The notes under the pieces: generated by a model
Databases searched by the model: none
The model's input: only the letters and a program-made list of their open reading frames with translations
What the model was told of the DNA's origin: nothing
Shown here: one piece after another, positions 13,501 to 22,495 of the stretch
Position numbering within the stretch: position 1 is the stretch's first letter
Layout of the letters: the number at the start of each line of letters is the position of its first letter
Position numbers and translations under genes: made by a program
Origin: Echinostoma caproni
Taxonomy: Eukaryota; Platyhelminthes; Trematoda; Plagiorchiida; Echinostomatidae
Direction of reading: 5' to 3'
Length of the DNA stretch: 64,000 nucleotides
Assembly: GCA_900618425.1 (NCBI GenBank)
Contig: UZAN01040609.1
Coordinates: forward strand, 4,861 to 68,860

Positions 13501-16500
13501 CGTTCAAGAAAAGCTTGTTGTTCCCCATACGCTCTTCATCTTATGTGCTTCCCAGTGTCACAATTCACACCGAACAACCATGGCTATGCACAACCGGTGA
13601 CGACAGATCGTGGAAAATGTGGTCTACAAACACCGCAGCTCTCTTGGTCGACAAATCCAACGCACATGATAGTTGGATTGCCACTGCGGATTTTCATCCC
13701 ACAGACGAACTAATCGCAACGGCTAGTGGAGACGGTAGTGTGCGAGTAAGGTTAACCCATCATTGAACTTGTATGTGTGGATGTCCGAGTGGATGTGATT
13801 GAATTGTTTCACTTTGTTATTGTGTTTAGTGTCTGACGTGTCTGTCTCGTGTAGCACAATGAACAAGGAGACCCATGTATTAGATGGTGGTTCACCTACA
13901 GGCCCCGTTCATCTTCATTTTCATCACTTAGGCGGAGGAATTTCTAACATTCCCGCCTCCCCCTGAGTGGGGGAGAGAAATGCGCTGATAGGGACGCTAA
14001 CCAAACCATGGTTCAGTATTATTCAAATAAGATATCCGCTACTGTACTGATTTTTGAGGGCAGATTCTAGCAGGGCCAAATATGTTTAAATCGACCGAAT
14101 GCTGACTCCTTCAAATTCATAAAAGCTGTCCATCACTACCGCAATTCATATATCGCTATGACGCAATGAAATCGGAATAATTTTATGAAAGTACGCAACC
14201 CTACTCATAAGTAGCCACTATAGAACAAATGAAAGAGCCATTCACAATTGCCTCGCGTCCAGTACTTTCCTTCATTTGTTGCGACATTCGCACCCCGTAA
14301 ATGATATCTTGAATTGACCTGTTGAGGTTTGTTTTTGACTCTCCAACTGACCACTGCAACTAATCTTTGGAAAGTGTATTTAGCTGGTGGAGAATTACAG
14401 ATTTCCCATGGTTCGGGCCCCGCTCGCGAGCAAAGACAGCGATGCGCAACCCCGCGGATCTGTGAACATGCATGGAGTCACAAAGACCATAGTTGTTTGT
14501 GTTTAGAAAATATTAGGAAAAAATCAGTTACGACGGATGTTTTACATCCCAGCACAATAAGGGAGTTAAAGTTATGCTAACCCACTTTTGACCTTCATTT
14601 ATTTTCAATGACTTGCAGCTAGCGCTATCCTTATACGAAACGCATGACAAGACTCACTTTTGGAGTATTTCTGAACAAAAGTTACGGTTTGGTTGTCCAT
14701 AAATGCTGCTCATCCGGCTTCCGCGAGTAGATTTATGTTTGAAGAACACTGCACAATTGGATGTTGACATTGGGTCATGCAATACTGCTGCACTTTGTAG
14801 AGGCTGAGTAGTATTTATCCATGATCACGGTACAAATCCAGTTTGCTGAAAATAAAGAATATGTTTGAATTTCATTTACCCTCACACTTTCAATATCCGT
14901 CGACTGTGCATCTCCATAGAGGTTTTTATGCGCATAAAAAGCGAGGGACAACCGATTCAGTGGGTTAAAATTTGTGAGGGTACTCCCGTGTAGTCTTAGA
15001 GAGCCAGTTGCATAATTTCACTGACTGCTATGCGAAAATCCAGATCTAGCATTACATTTTTATGATACTTTTTGTTCATCTGCAATATCCATCACATGCA
15101 CAATTCCTTCTCCATTTTTCAAAGCTATGGAAATTTGAGCTTACTCCGGAAGATTCATTGCCAGAGGAAAATAAACACACGGACAATAAATCCGAAATAC
15201 CCGGAAGGACTACCAACATGAAAGAAGCAAAACACGTAGGTCTGCTGAAACATCATACCGGTGCTGTGTGGTCCGTCAACTGGCATTGGGATGGTAAAAT
15301 TTTAGCCAGCGCCGGATTAGATAGCACCGTGTGTCTGTGGGACACGACAATCGCTTCTAGTGACGGTATGCCACGTTCGAAAGCCTGCCGTGCCACACTC
15401 CGAAAACATTGTGGGTCCGTCAACTCGGTTCGATTTCTGCCTTGCGGGAATATCTTGGTATCAGCTTCTACAGACCGATCTGTATTGCTGTGGGATGCAC
15501 GAACGGTATGTGTGGCACGAAATGGATTAATCAAGCTTATCATGCCCATAAATAAAGTTGGCATTTTTTTCTCCAACTGCCATTATGGAAAGTTTAGATC
15601 CTCTTTAACGCCATCTTCTTATTCTTATTGGATTCAGCAATCGGTCGTAAAGAAACGTTTATCAAAGGAACATTTTGAGACGCTGGAAGGTCACGGGAGA
15701 AAGGAAAATGCCGTACATCTGAGGCCAGCTAATGGCTCAGGCGTTGGTATTCTGGATTGCGCTGTACATGAAAAGCTGTCTTCAAAATAACAGAACTCAC
15801 AAGGATTGAGGGTGAACGAGATAAGAAGATTGCAATAAAACAGAGTTTGTTCACAAAAGTCAAATAACCAAAGCAAAATGTGTCATCTAAGCAGCCAAGT
15901 TCGAAAGAGTTTGACTAGTTGGGACACATACCAAAGCACCACGGATTACCTAGAAAAAACAAGCCACTATACACAATTCTAGGCATGAAACAAGTTAATC
16001 ATTCGGGCATATCCACTGTCGCATCCAGGCTTTGAACTCAGGACCCATCGCATGGAAGGCGTGTTACTACTATGCCAACCGGCTCATACCAGGGCTGAAC
16101 CGAAAGGCCATTTCATGTTTGTTCGTGTATCGTCTTCAGTGGTAGTCAATCACACACTTTCCGTGTGACGGGTTCGAAGTTCAAAGTCCGGTTTGGGGGA
16201 AGCGGGACAGTGAGTATGTACTATTGGTGAGCGCATATAAGAGTGAAACTTGAGTCTAGTATGATTGAATGAATGAACTGAGGATTGTACATGGAGGTTA
16301 TCTCTGAAGGATGTTGGTATTTTTAGACTTATTTCCGTCTTGACATTTGTATGGTTCAATCAGGCGAAATATCCATACAATACAAACTTGGACAAGACAG
16401 AATACACATTCTTATACTTTGGAAAGGTTGCGATACATTAATAATAAACAGAAAAACATCCCGTGAAACCAATTAACACTTTCTTAGTTAAGATATATCC

Positions 16501-19500
16501 TGATTAACCGATACAAAATTGCACAAAAACAGCTCATTCAAAACAGAAATAATCCTTTGTTTCGATAAAGCCGGTCTATATGATCTGCCCTTTTATGGAT
16601 GCTCTTACGGTGTAGATGATTAGCAGATGCCCAACTGTTGAGGTTATGAGTACGTGCCATGGCGCTGAGTTACGCCCAGCCTTTTATAACTAGTACAGGT
16701 TAAATTCCAGATAATAGTGAAGATGACTTCATTTTGCATGTATCGCACTTCTCTGGATAAACCCACGTAAATGGAACTAAGAGAAAACCACTAAAAATGA
16801 CTTGTTAAAGGACCGGTTAGAATCTGGAGCAGCTAAAATTACTGCGCTTACAACCGAGCCCAATCGCTTAATTGGTATGATTGGGCCATTTCAAACTATC
16901 AGTCTCATCAAAGGTTCACATTAAACGAGACCAGAGGTCATATGCTATCTTATATTGTCTCTGCGAGCGACTAGGTTGATCGCGCATGAACCGTAACCAC
17001 ACGGACGAGTACGCGCATTACCGAGATAAAGAACCAAGGTGTATCATTGGGATTTAGGGCGGGCGTGACCGTGGTAGGTTTCGCAACGGTCTCCTCCATA
17101 TTCCAAAAGGAGGTAGAGTAAACTGTCGCATGCTGGTCATCCAGACACCGCTAGGAGACTTGAAAAGTATGTGGGCCTGCAGCATTGATGAGGTCATTCA
17201 GTTGTACGTTGGCTGCAGAGCGCACGCAACAGTGTGTCACCGTTCATGTTTATCGAGGTGGGTCTAATTTATCTGTCACGCGCAAATCGCACTGTCCCAC
17301 CGAATCGATGTCCGTCACCAAGCTCGACGACATACGCGATTGAAGTCTGCCTCATTCCAACACAGGAAGAGCGTGGGAAGGCAGGGCTTAGAAAAAACGT
17401 GTGATCAGTTGGCCATTGGGGGGCGGGGCGCTGAACAAAAGTGGATTCAACAAAAGCATTTCTTTCACAATTCGAAGTAATAGTTTCGCAAATTAAAGTG
17501 ATAATTACTCAAATCAGTCTTAAAATAGTATATACCGGAGGTGGTAATGATTTTGAGCTAAAAAACAACAAACAACCTCTTAAGTTGCCGTGGCCATCCG
17601 TCATTAACCCGATTGCATAAAAGGAATGCGCAAAACCATCAATGACAAAGATCAGTGTATTGACTATTTGACTGTGATTTGCTAATGTGAACGCATATTT
17701 CAACCCTTTCCATCCTCTCATGCTATTTCCTCCATTTTATCTGTAAATCCCATTTTGACCTATTCTATTGTACCGTGTTCGGTTGGTTTACGAGAATACA
17801 ACTTGTTGTTTCTGCGTTGGAATATGCAAGTAAAAAGAAAAAACAGAGTAGAGAAGAGTTTCCTGTGGTTCAGCGATTTTTTAAAAAATAAATAATTTGA
17901 ACCTCATTGTTCGACAGGGCCCGCAGTTACCTGCTAAAGATGAAGTAACGCTTGCGAGTGGGCTTTGTCTGTGAAAGAAATAGAAGGGGGGACTAAATTG
18001 GCACGTTCCGTAAAGCATTACCTGTTAGAATGGCCTTAAGTCTAACCATGGCTGTTTACGAGTTCACTATTGCCATAGTAGAAAATTTTTCTTTCTAGTA
18101 CGTGGTTTTATCTCAATCACCTGTATGCACAACACTCATGGAATTTTCCATTTTTGATCAATTGTTTTCACCGAAGACGCTTCAATCTAGGCATCCACTA
18201 CTGTCATAGCAGTTTTTCATCCTAAATCCCGTTAGATACATTTTATATCAAGCTACGTTAATCATCGGAAGATCGAACAAAGCTCTGAGTGTCTGTGTTT
18301 TTTGTAATGAATAGGATGTCATCGAATAATTTGTTACTAACCCTAACTTCTTTTGCCTCAGATCAAAGAAGTATGTAACTGGCAACTGCTAGATGGCTTT
18401 CAACTATGTGCATGGCAGTGGTGGACTACTTGACGTTAATTTGTACTATTTTCATTACTCCTTTGGTTTTCCTATGTTTCCTGACTAAAACGTACATGGC
18501 AAATGAAATTAATCATTTGTAAGTGATGCTGTAGCTTATGCAAATTAAGTCAACGCCATCCTCAATTCCACCCACGAAATAAAATCCTTTGAATTGGATA
18601 CGTGTGCTTGGAGTCCCAATGAACCCATAAAATGCTCTCCATTCCCAAATACATAGTCTTCCGTTTGTGGAGGGATAATTCCTCTTCTGTTTCTCGCGAA
18701 TCACAGGGCATCAATGTGCATACGTTTTTGGGGCATCAAAGCTCTGTCAGTTATGCCGTATTCAATCAGCAAGGGACCTGCATTGCCTCATGTGATAGCT
18801 CCGGAGTAATACGATTCTGGGACTTGCGACAAGCTACTGCCTTGGCCAGTTTTATTCCCCAGCACGAGGTGGACGGTTCTTCATTGTTGTGCGCTCCTAC
18901 TGTGCTGGATTTGACCAAAGGACGTAAGAAACGATTGCAACTCAGTGTGAATCAAATCATGTTTGATTTATCGGGGGACTATTTGGCTGCAGCGTGCAGT
19001 GATGGTCGTGTTTGCTACATTGAAGTACCCACGGGACAGGTAAGCAAAGGGTTGTTTTGACCGTGTGAATACCACTGGATGAGCAGCAGCAGTGCCGCAG
19101 AAAACCATCACTGCCGCCAATCCCAATGCCGATCAATTTAAATTGAGTTTAAAAGCTTGAATATTCCCATGATAGCTTTGAGAAAACGAGTCGGCGAGCG
19201 AACAATTGCTTTCGGATATTCCTAGTCATACTCTTACATATCATATAGTGGAAACATTCTTACATAATGATAGCCAATGGCTCATTTTAAAGCCAATATT
19301 CGGAGTAATTGGAGTGTGTATGTGTTTGCGTGTGTGTATGTGTGTGTAGGAAAGTTTAACGTGTTAGTTCATGTGACCTTTCCCCACTTGGGTCAAGTGA
19401 CACGTCATGTTCCGTTTTGGTTTTCACACACGGCCAAGGCAATTGGAGCGTCTGCATCAATCGCTTTTGGGCACACAGGTCGGGGCCTAGTAAGCGAGTG

Positions 19501-20306
19501 GCGATCACCTCGGCCATACTCGGACCACCCTTGAGCGATTGATTGGGATGCGATAAACCACATCAAAAGCTTTCTCCGGATGGATCCTGTGGCCGGTGTC
19601 GACGAGATGCCCCACAATGGCGCTTGAGATAGCCGGTTTTTCCCTGACTCAACCATCGCGGGTGGTGCTCCTTGACACGCTGAAACAAACCCCTTACCGT
19701 ACGACCTATGTAACATGCGCCACAGACGCACTTAAAAGAGTAGATTATCATGGATGAGGTCAGTTTCGGCAGTTTATCTTTCATCTGCATTCGCATCACC
19801 GGCGATGTAGAGAATACTGGTTTAAGTTTTGCTGCGGGGAATGTGGAATTTACAGCCGCTTTCAGTGATTATGATTATGTAAGAATTTTTTCCACTATAT
19901 GATATTTAAATTGAGTTTCGCTGAAATTTCGAGTGTGCTGTGTAGATTTTATACTGCTCTGAACAATGGACGAATAAATGTTTTAACATTTTGCAAAAAT
20001 ACTCTTGGATTAGTAATTGAAGTCAATGTCACTCAAGACATTAATGTTGATCACTCACAATAATGAATTGGTTGTACAGTGATTTCAAAACTCGTCAGTC
20101 CCATGAGTGTGACGTGATTTGATAAATGGAACTTAAACCGATCACTGCTATACTTTTCAGTTGACATTGCTCCGTCATCTGTTGTCTTTTTCCAGATTTC
20201 ATCGTTATTTGCTCACGAGGATGCAGTGCAGTCGGTCGCGTTTGACCTGAAAACGAATATTCTCTATTCAACGTCAAATGATGGACATCTTTGTTCGTGG
20301 AACTAA
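1532..20306 (+). CDS. SPAG16: SPAG16/PF20-like axonemal central-apparatus WD40 protein (multi-exon gene)
   Basis: SPAG16 (PF20 in Chlamydomonas) sits on the bridge between the two central-pair microtubules of motile 9+2 axonemes and is needed for flagellar beating; in a fluke, sperm and ciliated epithelia would use it. Seen here: 11 exons, 1532-1565, 1615-1760, 1811-1938, 2001-2138, 2195-2302, 3858-4118, 5850-5989, 13556-13745, 15125-15505, 18707-19039 and 20196-20306, all with GT-AG borders and matching phases except around one missing exon between 2303 and 3857. The order is acidic N-terminus, LisH-like helix, coiled coil containing NERDYHMLKHRRLAQEKDQL (vertebrate-like: KERDFHRMHHKRIVQEKNKL), a Ser/Thr-rich linker, then seven WD40 repeats. 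The assembled exons give 1970 nt, so the product should be near 675 residues, slightly longer than the mammalian protein of about 630. ATG at 1532 is chosen because it begins the conserved N-terminal block. A polyadenylation hexamer lies at 20335. Confidence 0.93.
1615..1760 (+). CDS. SPAG16: SPAG16 exon 2, acidic N-terminal segment
   Basis: Opens after CCTCTTCAG and completes an Ala codon with exon 1. It encodes an acidic stretch including DEFSSIGPEDALEDIVAEF, matching the DDNFSIPEGEEDL region of vertebrate SPAG16. It ends after GCA CAA with a GTATTG donor, phase 0. The intron before it is 49 bp. Confidence 0.88.
1811..1938 (+). CDS. SPAG16: SPAG16 exon 3, LisH-like helix
   Basis: Acceptor TATCCAG, donor GTAAGT. 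It includes VDEFFRSYLLRNDFRDTLNS followed by FQIEW, which matches the FLCNFLIKMGMTRTLDCFQS-EW block of vertebrate SPAG16 and has the spacing of a LisH-like helix pair (a dimerisation motif; the LisH label is my inference). It ends two bases into the Trp codon, completed by the next exon. Confidence 0.92.
1958..1981. repeat. CAC trinucleotide microsatellite in a 62-bp intron
   Basis: About eight CAC units fill the polypyrimidine-side half of the tiny intron between SPAG16 exons 3 and 4. Read through, it would encode a spurious Pro run. Confidence 0.9.
2001..2138 (+). CDS. SPAG16: SPAG16 exon 4, start of coiled coil
   Basis: Opens with G (completing Trp) after AATAACAG and ends with GA before GTACAC. 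It encodes FKKLHKGQLDVDHLEAVPHI then YEQNEKLSDNLSRLQKEIEA, matching QKGVTELRTVGNVPDVYTQ and the following helix of the vertebrate protein. Heptad-like spacing of Leu and Ile marks the beginning of the coiled coil. Confidence 0.92.
2195..2302 (+). CDS. SPAG16: SPAG16 exon 5, conserved coiled-coil core
   Basis: Acceptor ATTTTATTTAG, donor GTGCGT. It encodes STEESKKKIQNERDYHMLKH and RRLAQEKDQLIGELK, the most conserved part of the N-terminal half of the family. It ends in phase 2, so the next exon must begin with one base completing an Arg or Ser codon; that exon was not located. Confidence 0.93.
2303..3857 (+). other. SPAG16: SPAG16 intronic interval hiding one unlocated exon
   Basis: The flanking phases require an exon of length 3n+1. 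The family has about 20 residues here (the HYASYEPTI region in mammals), so about 60-70 nt is expected. No convincing match was found. There are open stretches at 3225-3400 (+) and 3560-3830 (both strands), but none has the right phase and sequence. Otherwise nothing recognisable. Confidence 0.6.
3858..4118 (+). CDS. SPAG16: SPAG16 exon 6, end of coiled coil and Ser/Thr-rich linker
   Basis: Encodes LTTL, an ambiguous codon containing the N at 3870, then EKTLNRVERDRAIGQAEGL, matching the KEKMLTSLERDKVVGQISGL block of vertebrate SPAG16. A linker rich in Ser, Thr and Arg follows. The acceptor must be the AAAAG ending at 3857, because a TAA lies in frame just upstream and excludes the nearer-looking TTTACAG. 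The donor GTTTGT at 4119 is the only phase-0 exit I see, and its sequence is weak. Confidence 0.82.
4119..5849 (+). other. SPAG16 intron, 1.7 kb
   Basis: Lies between the exon 6 donor and the CACACACAG acceptor at 5849. It contains AT-rich tracts and a G-rich run near 4650. No gene, RNA or recognisable repeat was seen. Confidence 0.6.
5850..5989 (+). CDS. SPAG16: SPAG16 exon 7, pre-propeller linker
   Basis: Acceptor CACACACAG, donor GTAAGC. It encodes GGITELPPDRRINPLLDRLK and, near its end, NRKLNENIRAHESACT. The exon ends AG and joins a T at 13556 to make Ser. The junction gives R-x-H-E followed by an H-T-E-Q-P-W run that aligns with the FRLHELPVSCVSMQP lead-in to the first WD40 blade in vertebrates. 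This join across 7.6 kb is supported by both phase and alignment. Confidence 0.85.
7363..7386. repeat. CCCGC pentanucleotide microsatellite
   Basis: Four to five perfect copies of CCCGC directly abut the first recognisable LINE-derived codons. A single N at 7350 lies just upstream, suggesting that the GC-rich repeat was hard to assemble. Confidence 0.85.
7386..9592 (+). mobile_element. CR1-like non-LTR retrotransposon, decayed copy L1
   Basis: A stop-ridden reverse-transcriptase region with clear family blocks: LKTLRRIKKRACKIL near 7390, LIKTEIQNLDRLYTETPIGD near 7462, RITPVPK then EAGKF near 7870, an IQGCSKEQYCPLFLF block (QGTILSPFLF-like) near 8275, and YADH (from YADD) near 8370. The thumb and C-terminal region runs to about 8950 (IPDKHLASNKNF). 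The 3' terminus is GGATGAATAAAG followed at a short distance by ACTTGACTTG (9550-9587), shared with the copy at 32044. About 600 bp between the last coding homology and that tail is unexplained and may be a later insertion. Non-functional. Confidence 0.85.
11120..11800 (+). mobile_element. RTE-like LINE endonuclease relic
   Basis: Read across stops and shifts, the + strand shows the C-terminal half of an AP-endonuclease-like domain: TDNEDHLLQLCAFQ, NFSHKKRYRLTWKSP, WTQIDH, NYRWRGW and a degenerate KDHALLRAQLSLRL. This matches the order N-T-x-F-x-H-K, TW-SP, QIDY, RWR, SDH-LL in RTE/BovB-type endonucleases (often annotated craniofacial development protein 2). A linker resembling the segment before the RTE reverse transcriptase follows, starting RRYANINQKSGGLW near 11583. 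No reverse-transcriptase core was seen. Dead and truncated. Confidence 0.72.
13556..13745 (+). CDS. SPAG16: SPAG16 exon 8, WD40 blades 1-2
   Basis: Acceptor GTGCTTCCCAG, donor GTAAGG. Key blocks are LCTTGDDRSWKMW (vertebrate VSCGEDRLWKV) and DSWIATADFHPTDELIATAS then GDGSVR (vertebrate TDWLSDCCFHPSGDKLATSS, GDTTVK). It ends in phase 0, and the next exon supplies LWKF, the blade-closing LW dipeptide. Confidence 0.93.
13746..15124 (+). other. SPAG16 intron, 1.4 kb
   Basis: Lies between the GTAAGG donor and the TTTTTCAAAG acceptor. No repeat or gene was recognised. A short self-complementary C/G-rich stretch near 13950 (CCGCCTCCCCCTGAG then TGGGGGAG) is the only visible structure. Confidence 0.6.
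15125..15505 (+). CDS. SPAG16: SPAG16 exon 9, WD40 blades 3-4
   Basis: 127 codons, phase 0 at both ends. It begins LWKFELTP, then has a charged insert of about 35 residues rich in Glu, Lys, Asn and Asp that is absent from the mammalian protein. Two full repeats follow: HHTGAVWSVNWHWDGKILAS-AGLDSTVCLWDT and HCGSVNSVRFLPCGNILVSA-STDRSVLLWDART. The donor GTATGT follows ACG. Confidence 0.95.
16008..16095 (-). mobile_element. tRNA-derived SINE, family 2, head fragment
   Basis: Read on the - strand it has a tRNA-like head: GAGCCGGTTGGCATAGTAG then CCTTCCATGCGATGGGTCC and TGAGTTCAAAGCCTGG, the last being a degenerate pol III B box, then a CAGTGGATATGC stretch. The block from CCTTCCATGCG to GTGGATATGC is nearly repeated in the copy at 47385, which defines the family. 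Confidence 0.62.
16135..16330 (+). mobile_element. tRNA-derived SINE, family 2
   Basis: Head with CACACTTTCCGTGTGACGGG and GGTTCGAAGTTCAAA (degenerate B box). The body contains AAACTTGAGTCTAGTATGAT and the 3' block GAATGAATGAACTGAGGATT. The same head-body-tail order occurs at 47385-47600. It lies just downstream of an inverted head copy of the same family. Confidence 0.65.
18707..19039 (+). CDS. SPAG16: SPAG16 exon 10, WD40 blades 5-6
   Basis: 111 codons, phase 0 at both ends (acceptor CGAATCACAG, donor GTAAGC). It opens GINVHTFLGHQSSVSYAVF, continuing the DART of exon 9 exactly as vertebrate RT-GICEQSLYGHMHSINDAIF does. Blade 5 closes with CDSSGVIRFWDLRQ. A basic insert of about 30 residues follows (including LTKGRKKRLQLS). 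Blade 6 is VNQIMFDLSGDYLAAACSDG. Confidence 0.95.
19040..20195 (+). other. SPAG16 last intron, 1.2 kb, with antisense Penelope fragment
   Basis: Runs from GTAAGC to the TTGTCTTTTTCCAG acceptor. A TG-rich microsatellite tract (about 19316-19349) precedes an antisense Penelope C-terminus (19420-19875). The rest is AT-rich. Confidence 0.8.
19420..19875 (-). mobile_element. Penelope-like element copy P1, C-terminal GIY-YIG fragment
   Basis: Read on the - strand: a connector (LPKLTSSMIIYSFKC), then the GIY-YIG nuclease core CVCGACYIGRTVRGLFQRVK with EHHPRWL. After a one-base shift the text continues SSAIVGHLVDTGHRIHPEKA-FDV and ends LCAQKRLMQTLQLPWP. This order, GIY-YIG core, HxxDTGH block and a CxQK tail, is that of endonuclease-bearing Penelope elements. 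The reverse-transcriptase part is missing and the copy is dead. Confidence 0.85.
20196..20306 (+). CDS. SPAG16: SPAG16 exon 11, WD40 blade 7 and stop
   Basis: 37 codons including TAA. It encodes ISSLFAHEDAVQSVAFDLKT then NILYSTSNDGHLCSWN, matching the vertebrate C-terminus HENEAHTVVFSHDGEILFSG and GSDGTVRTWS. The protein ends directly after the last blade, as expected for the family. Confidence 0.94.
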   Translation: MSSLFAHEDAVQSVAFDLKTNILYSTSNDGHLCSWN

Positions 20307-20334
20307 AAATCACTAAGCAATCAATCAGTCATTC

Positions 20335-20340
20335 AATAAA
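20335..20340 (+). terminator. SPAG16: Polyadenylation signal of SPAG16
   Basis: AATAAA 29 bases after the stop codon, in sense orientation. A compact 3' UTR is plausible. Further AT-rich hexamers downstream leave the exact cleavage site open. Confidence 0.55.
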
Positions 20341-20965
20341 CTTGATCAGTGAATCAATCGATCAAACAAAACAATCGTGGATAAATCAAGCGAATCCAAT
20401 TTTATCAAACACATTCTTTCACCAATAAGTGTTGGAATATTAAATTTTTAACAGTATATCCACATTCAGCTTTAAATATATTTCTAGCCACTTCGCAACG
20501 TGAGTAGCTTCAGTGCTCACAAAATGATGCTCTACGGACAGGCACTGTAATAATTTCAATAAATCTTTAATATGTCTGAAATAGGATCAATGATATAATC
20601 ATGCTGGACTGTTCAGGGTCGAGAAGAGAGTGCTTTACATATGCTTCGCGAAAGGTAACTCATATGACACATTCCTCATAGGTCACGTTAGGTAGTGGAC
20701 CGGGCCACCGGTAAGGTTTACGCGGTAACTTACACGTGATTCCCGCTAATAAACCTTGACTTGCTTCAATCAAAGTATTCTCACTTCAATAATAACTCTT
20801 GAATACTTCACTGCAGCAACTCCAGCTAGGGCGTCTGTGTTTATTAGCGAGGAGTCATGGGGACAAACGGATCACGAGAGTGTAGTAATGCATTCGAAGA
20901 AATTGGAAAAATTTAGAGACATTCCAGATGGAGTGGAAAATCCATTGATATGCGATAGTTTGTTG
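20341..20965. other. Intergenic stretch after SPAG16
   Basis: AT-rich sequence without a recognisable gene or repeat; it may include the 3' flank of the LINE copy that follows on the other strand. Confidence 0.5.
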
Positions 20966-22495
20966 GAAAAATTTAGAAGGTCCTCAGGCACGGAAATGAC
21001 AAGTTGAAGGGCTATATTGTCAGCGTATTGAAATAACTGGGCTGGTGAACTCGCTGACAGATCACTGATGTAGGTGGTTTAAATTTTTTCTTACCCAGTC
21101 GAGTTTGTTGAGTCAACCAGCCATGTCAGAGAGTCAAATACTCCCATTTTACGACAGAGAAGGAAAAGTAGCACAAGGTCACAGGCCGATGAGTAATCTA
21201 AGAAAATATTCTACAGATTTCGTGGATGCATCTGGGTATCTGGTAACGTAATTAACTAGATAGGTGACAGCATCCAAGGTGGATCTGTTTGATTTATATG
21301 CAAACTGGAGAAGGTCTTCGGGGGCGTTGAAATAAACAGTCAAATGTTTGAGAATGACACATTCTGCCAACTTAAAACCACATAATGCATTGAGACGGAA
21401 ACGTTTGGATGGAGCGCTGGATCAACACCGTCTGCGAACAAAAGTGATTGTGATGGGTCTCCACCAGAGAAGTGAAGGCATCCACTAGAGAAAGGGTACC
21501 ATACTTCAGAATAGAACATGGTAGACCGTCGGAACCGATACCAGTGGATCGTTTAGTTATACAAAGTTGTTTAAATAATTCTTTCGTTATTGAGGTTTTA
21601 TTAGTCGCATCTTACGGACTAAATGCGCGAGGAGGAACACTGCCCGGCTGTTTAATTGAACGATTTACACTGTCAATGTCCACAGTACTGTTATTTGGTC
21701 TGCATTTCGTTCCACATAGGATCCGAATACCTTTCCATAGATGTTTCTTGATATGGCTGCTTAGAAGTTGATTCACAAAGGACGAGTCGATACGCTTAAT
21801 TTCTTTTCATAACTGTGAAAATGTATCTCATCATTGATGAGTCCCGGAATTCATAGAAATGTTCCCCTTAATGTTTCCAGTTTCGGAGAGGCAATACGAC
21901 CATTTGAGAGAAATAGGGTTTCCAAAGGAACAACATAAGCTGAAAACAGAATTTATCATATCGACAAAAAGATCAACATTGTTATTCAGTGAAGGCTCAA
22001 AGAAGAATCACGAAGCTGTATGGGGCAGGGATCTTTGAAAAAGCCGAATGCGTTCACGTTATGTTAAGAAGATGGATTTTAATTAAATAAATGGAAGACC
22101 GAACTGGAACATATCTTAGGCCTTAGGAAAAGTGAGCAATTATCACCAATTGAAACGGATGCTTGTAGAGGGATGGAAAAGAATTCAGAGTGCTTTGTTA
22201 TAATTCTGTTTAAAACGGAGTTACGTCGGGTCGATGAAATACCTAAACCAGTTGGGTCAAAACAGTGAGAGGCCGGGTTGATGAATGATTAAACATCAGT
22301 ATTCGTCTAACAGCGGTACGAGGAAAAGGTAGCTCTGTCCTGCCGGTAAAGGTTTAAGCTAGTGTTAGACACCAATGTGTCAGCAACATTCAGTTGGATT
22401 GGATATCGGGAAATGACGGGAAATGGAGTGAGGTTAATGACATTTAATTCGCTATATAATAAATTGAAACTGCTGGATGGTGATGGTTCCATCTA
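20965..22495 (-). mobile_element. CR1-like LINE, decayed copy L2
   Basis: On the - strand, in order: FGFFKDPCPIQLRDSSLSLH (near 22000), EIKRIDSSFVNQLLSS then LWKGIRILCG (pre-RT linker, same block as in copies L1 and L4), GIGSDGLPCSILKYGTLSLV (RT entry, from SGPDGLPS-type), and LQFAYKSNRSTLDAVTYLVN (from LQFAYKANRSTLDAV) near 21310, followed by FLDYSSAC-like codons in another frame. Many stops and shifts. The YADD block was not found, so the copy seems truncated or more decayed towards its 3' side. Confidence 0.75.

Larger units (their letters stand above)
5990..13555 (+). other. SPAG16 giant intron, 7.6 kb, carrying LINE relics
   Basis: The largest intron in the window. It contains a CCCGC microsatellite (7363-7386), a decayed CR1-like LINE in sense orientation (7386-9592) and an RTE-like endonuclease relic (11120-11800). 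The remainder (5990-7360, 9593-11118, 11801-13555) shows only AT-rich unassigned sequence. Confidence 0.75.
15506..18706 (+). other. SPAG16 intron, 3.2 kb, with two SINE copies
   Basis: Contains an antisense (16008-16095) and a sense (16135-16330) copy of one tRNA-derived SINE family. The rest (15506-16007, 16331-18706) shows no gene. The 18632-18706 stretch is open and runs into exon 10, but the phase-compatible acceptor is the CGCGAATCACAG at 18706. Confidence 0.7.

Noticed and set aside
13479..13555. Extension of SPAG16 exon 8 upstream to 13479
   Set aside because: The CCCAG acceptor at 13555 restores both phase and the conserved R-x-H-E lead-in with exon 7.
18632..18706. Extension of SPAG16 exon 10 upstream to 18632
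   Set aside because: The preceding exon ends in phase 0 and the acceptor at 18706 joins DART to GINVHTFLG exactly as in the family; the extension adds residues with no counterpart.
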